Source: Actinomycetota bacterium
GTDB lineage: Bacteria; Actinomycetota; CADDZG01; WHSQ01
Direction: 5' to 3'
Length of the DNA: 6,348 bases
NCBI GenBank assembly: GCA_016781115.1
Contig: JADDQX010000136.1
Coordinates: forward strand, 1 to 6,348
Positions 5,130-6,348 of the stretch are shown here, in pieces; position 1 is the first letter of the stretch; every line of letters starts with the position of its first letter. A model generated the notes under the pieces. It saw only the letters and a program-made list of their open reading frames with translations, ran no database searches and was not told where the DNA came from. A program made the translations under genes and the position numbers.

Positions 5130-6275
5130 ATGCGGGTGAGAGCAAGGCTCGGGGTGATGGCGGTCAGCGCGCTGCTGGCCGCTCTGGTGCTGGCGGCATG
5201 CGGTCCAGCTGGCGGGGGCGGCGGCGGCGGGGTCTCGGGTGAGCAGGGTCAGCCGGTCACCCTCACCGTCGGCTACCAGCCGTACTACACGGAGTCGTGG
5301 TCCGGGGTGGTCATGCGCGAGAAGGAGTTCTGGAAGAAGCACCTGCCCCAGGGCTCGCAGGTGAACTTCCAGGTCGGCCTGCAGGGCTCGATCATCGTCA
5401 GCCAGATGCTGGCCGGCAAGCAGCAGATCGGCTACACGGGCGACATGCCCGGTCTCGTGGCCGTGACCAAGCGCCCCACGCGCGACCTGCGCATCGTCTC
5501 CGTGCTCGGTCTCGGGCAGGACCAGTGCAACATCTTCCTGACGAAGAAGGACGCTCCGAAGTTCGGCGACCCGAAGCAGGCCGTCGAGTGGATGAACGGC
5601 AAGAAGGTCTCCAGCCCGCAGGGCAGCTGCACCGACCGGTTCACCCAGGCCGTCTTCGACTCGCAGGGCGTCAAGCCCTCCTCGTACCTCAACCAGAGCA
5701 TCGAGGTCATCGCGACGAACTTCGAGCAGGGCAAGATCGACGCGGCGTCGATCTGGGAGCCGAACGCGTCGCGCCTGGTCAACGAGGGGATCGCGCAGCG
5801 GGTGGCCAGCGGCGTGAACTTCGACCGCAACGACGCCGGCTTCCTCGTCATGTCCCAGGAGCTCAAGGAGAAGCGCCCGGACGTCGCCGAGGGCTGGCTG
5901 CGGGCGGAGCTCGAGGCCCAGCAGTTCCTGGCCGACCCGAAGAACGCGATGGAGATCGCGCAGATGGCCAAGAGGCAGACCACGGGCTTCGAGGTGCGGG
6001 ACCTGTGGGACTCGCTCTACAGGGACTGGCCGGTGGAGCAGGGCGGCAACCCGAAGGACGTGAAGTTCACCCTGCCCTTCGCCGCCAACCAGGACGTCAT
6101 GACCCTCGTCGACCGCTCGGTGCAGTTCCTCAACGAGATCAAGACGATCAACACCAAGGAGCTCCCGCCGGGCGCGATCGACGACAGCATCGCGCGCAAG
6201 ATCCTGCAGGAGAAGGGCATGCAGGACGCCGGTGAGGTGAAGGCGCTGCCCGCCTCGGCCTTCCGGGGCGGATAG
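5130..6275 (+). CDS. ABC transporter substrate-binding lipoprotein, NitT/TauT (SsuA-like) family
   Basis: A 381-residue exported protein that should capture the ligand outside the membrane and deliver it to the two permeases. The N-terminus is a lipoprotein signal: Arg at 2, 4 and 6, a hydrophobic stretch 8-23, and a lipobox ending LAAC with Cys24 as the lipidated residue. A glycine-rich linker (about 28-34) tethers the domain. The mature part begins with VTLTVGYQPYY (43-53), and GYTGDMPGL (101-109) resembles the ligand-region motif of sulfonate/nitrate binding proteins. SIWEPNA (207-213), where the chain reaches the second lobe, is also typical of this family. The mature domain has two further cysteines, C133 and C167, which could form a disulfide. 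It is the last transporter gene, and the only binding protein for two permeases. No sulfonatase, nitrate reductase or other ligand-revealing enzyme is nearby, so the ligand remains open. Confidence 0.9.
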   Translation: MRVRARLGVMAVSALLAALVLAACGPAGGGGGGGVSGEQGQPVTLTVGYQPYYTESWSGVVMREKEFWKKHLPQGSQVNFQVGLQGSIIVSQMLAGKQQIGYTGDMPGLVAVTKRPTRDLRIVSVLGLGQDQCNIFLTKKDAPKFGDPKQAVEWMNGKKVSSPQGSCTDRFTQAVFDSQGVKPSSYLNQSIEVIATNFEQGKIDAASIWEPNASRLVNEGIAQRVASGVNFDRNDAGFLVMSQELKEKRPDVAEGWLRAELEAQQFLADPKNAMEIAQMAKRQTTGFEVRDLWDSLYRDWPVEQGGNPKDVKFTLPFAANQDVMTLVDRSVQFLNEIKTINTKELPPGAIDDSIARKILQEKGMQDAGEVKALPASAFRGG

Positions 6276-6285
6276 CCACGTTCCC

Positions 6286-6319
6286 GGCCGCGGGGGTCTC
6301 TTCGGAGGCCCCCGCGGCC
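6286..6319 (+). terminator. Strong UUCG-loop hairpin after the binding-protein gene, probable operon terminator
   Basis: A 15-base stem (6286-6300 with 6305-6319) has every position paired, with a single G-U wobble, and is capped by C(TTCG)G, the very stable UUCG tetraloop. It begins ten bases after the binding-protein stop. There is no T-run after it, which is common for actinobacterial terminators, and a second hairpin follows directly. It most likely ends the transporter transcript. Confidence 0.75.
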
Positions 6320-6348
6320 GCGGGCGTCTCTTCGGAGGCCCCCGCGGC
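6286..6348. repeat. Tandem 30-base repeat of the terminator hairpin, cut by the window end
   Basis: The unit at 6286-6315 is repeated at 6316-6345 with one difference (G6295 versus C6325), which puts a C-C mismatch in the second stem. The second hairpin is 6316-6330 with 6335-6348, and its last paired base lies beyond the window. The two stems share GGCC (6316-6319), so they cannot both be complete at once. Whether more copies follow cannot be seen. Confidence 0.7.

Noticed and set aside
5044..5139. A 31-codon open frame starting immediately after the ATPase 2 stop and overlapping the binding-protein start
   Set aside because: It has no good ribosome binding site of its own, its third codon positions are much less GC-rich than in neighbouring genes, and it consists mainly of the hairpin and spacer sequence. 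No recognisable protein features.

Overview
This is a GC-rich window (roughly 70% G+C by eye) with strong AGGAGG-type ribosome binding sites, GTG starts and codons mostly ending in G or C. It looks chromosomal and most likely actinobacterial (Actinomycetota), although the sequence alone does not fix the phylum. Every supportable gene lies on the + strand. No RNA gene, CRISPR array, insertion sequence or phage element was seen.

Layout. Bases 53-985 encode a PanB-family (ketopantoate hydroxymethyltransferase-like) TIM-barrel enzyme. A 247-base gap (986-1232) holds two inverted repeats around a small AT-rich patch, a likely regulatory or promoter region. Four closely spaced transporter genes follow: permease 1 (1233-2165), ATPase 1 (2197-3093), permease 2 (3123-4112) and ATPase 2 (4147-5043). 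After a short gap with a GC hairpin comes a lipoprotein substrate-binding protein (5130-6275). The window ends in two tandem, nearly identical UUCG-loop hairpins (6286-6348), a probable terminator, cut by the window edge.

How the genes work together. The five downstream genes encode a complete ABC importer of the NitT/TauT (nitrate/sulfonate/taurine, SsuABC-like) family. It has two different permeases and two different ATPases serving one binding protein, where the textbook SsuBC importer uses two copies of each. The permease-ATPase order is repeated, suggesting duplication and divergence of a two-gene module. The two ATPases have diverged in a matched way. ATPase 2 has Thr in place of the switch (H-loop) histidine, and ATPase 1 has LSSGM in place of LSGGM. 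In a heterodimer both defects fall in the same composite ATP site and leave the other site intact. The ligand cannot be read from the sequence. The PanB-like enzyme keeps the metal and catalytic residues of PanB but differs around the active-site lid, so it may act on an imported compound rather than make pantothenate. That link is inference from proximity only.
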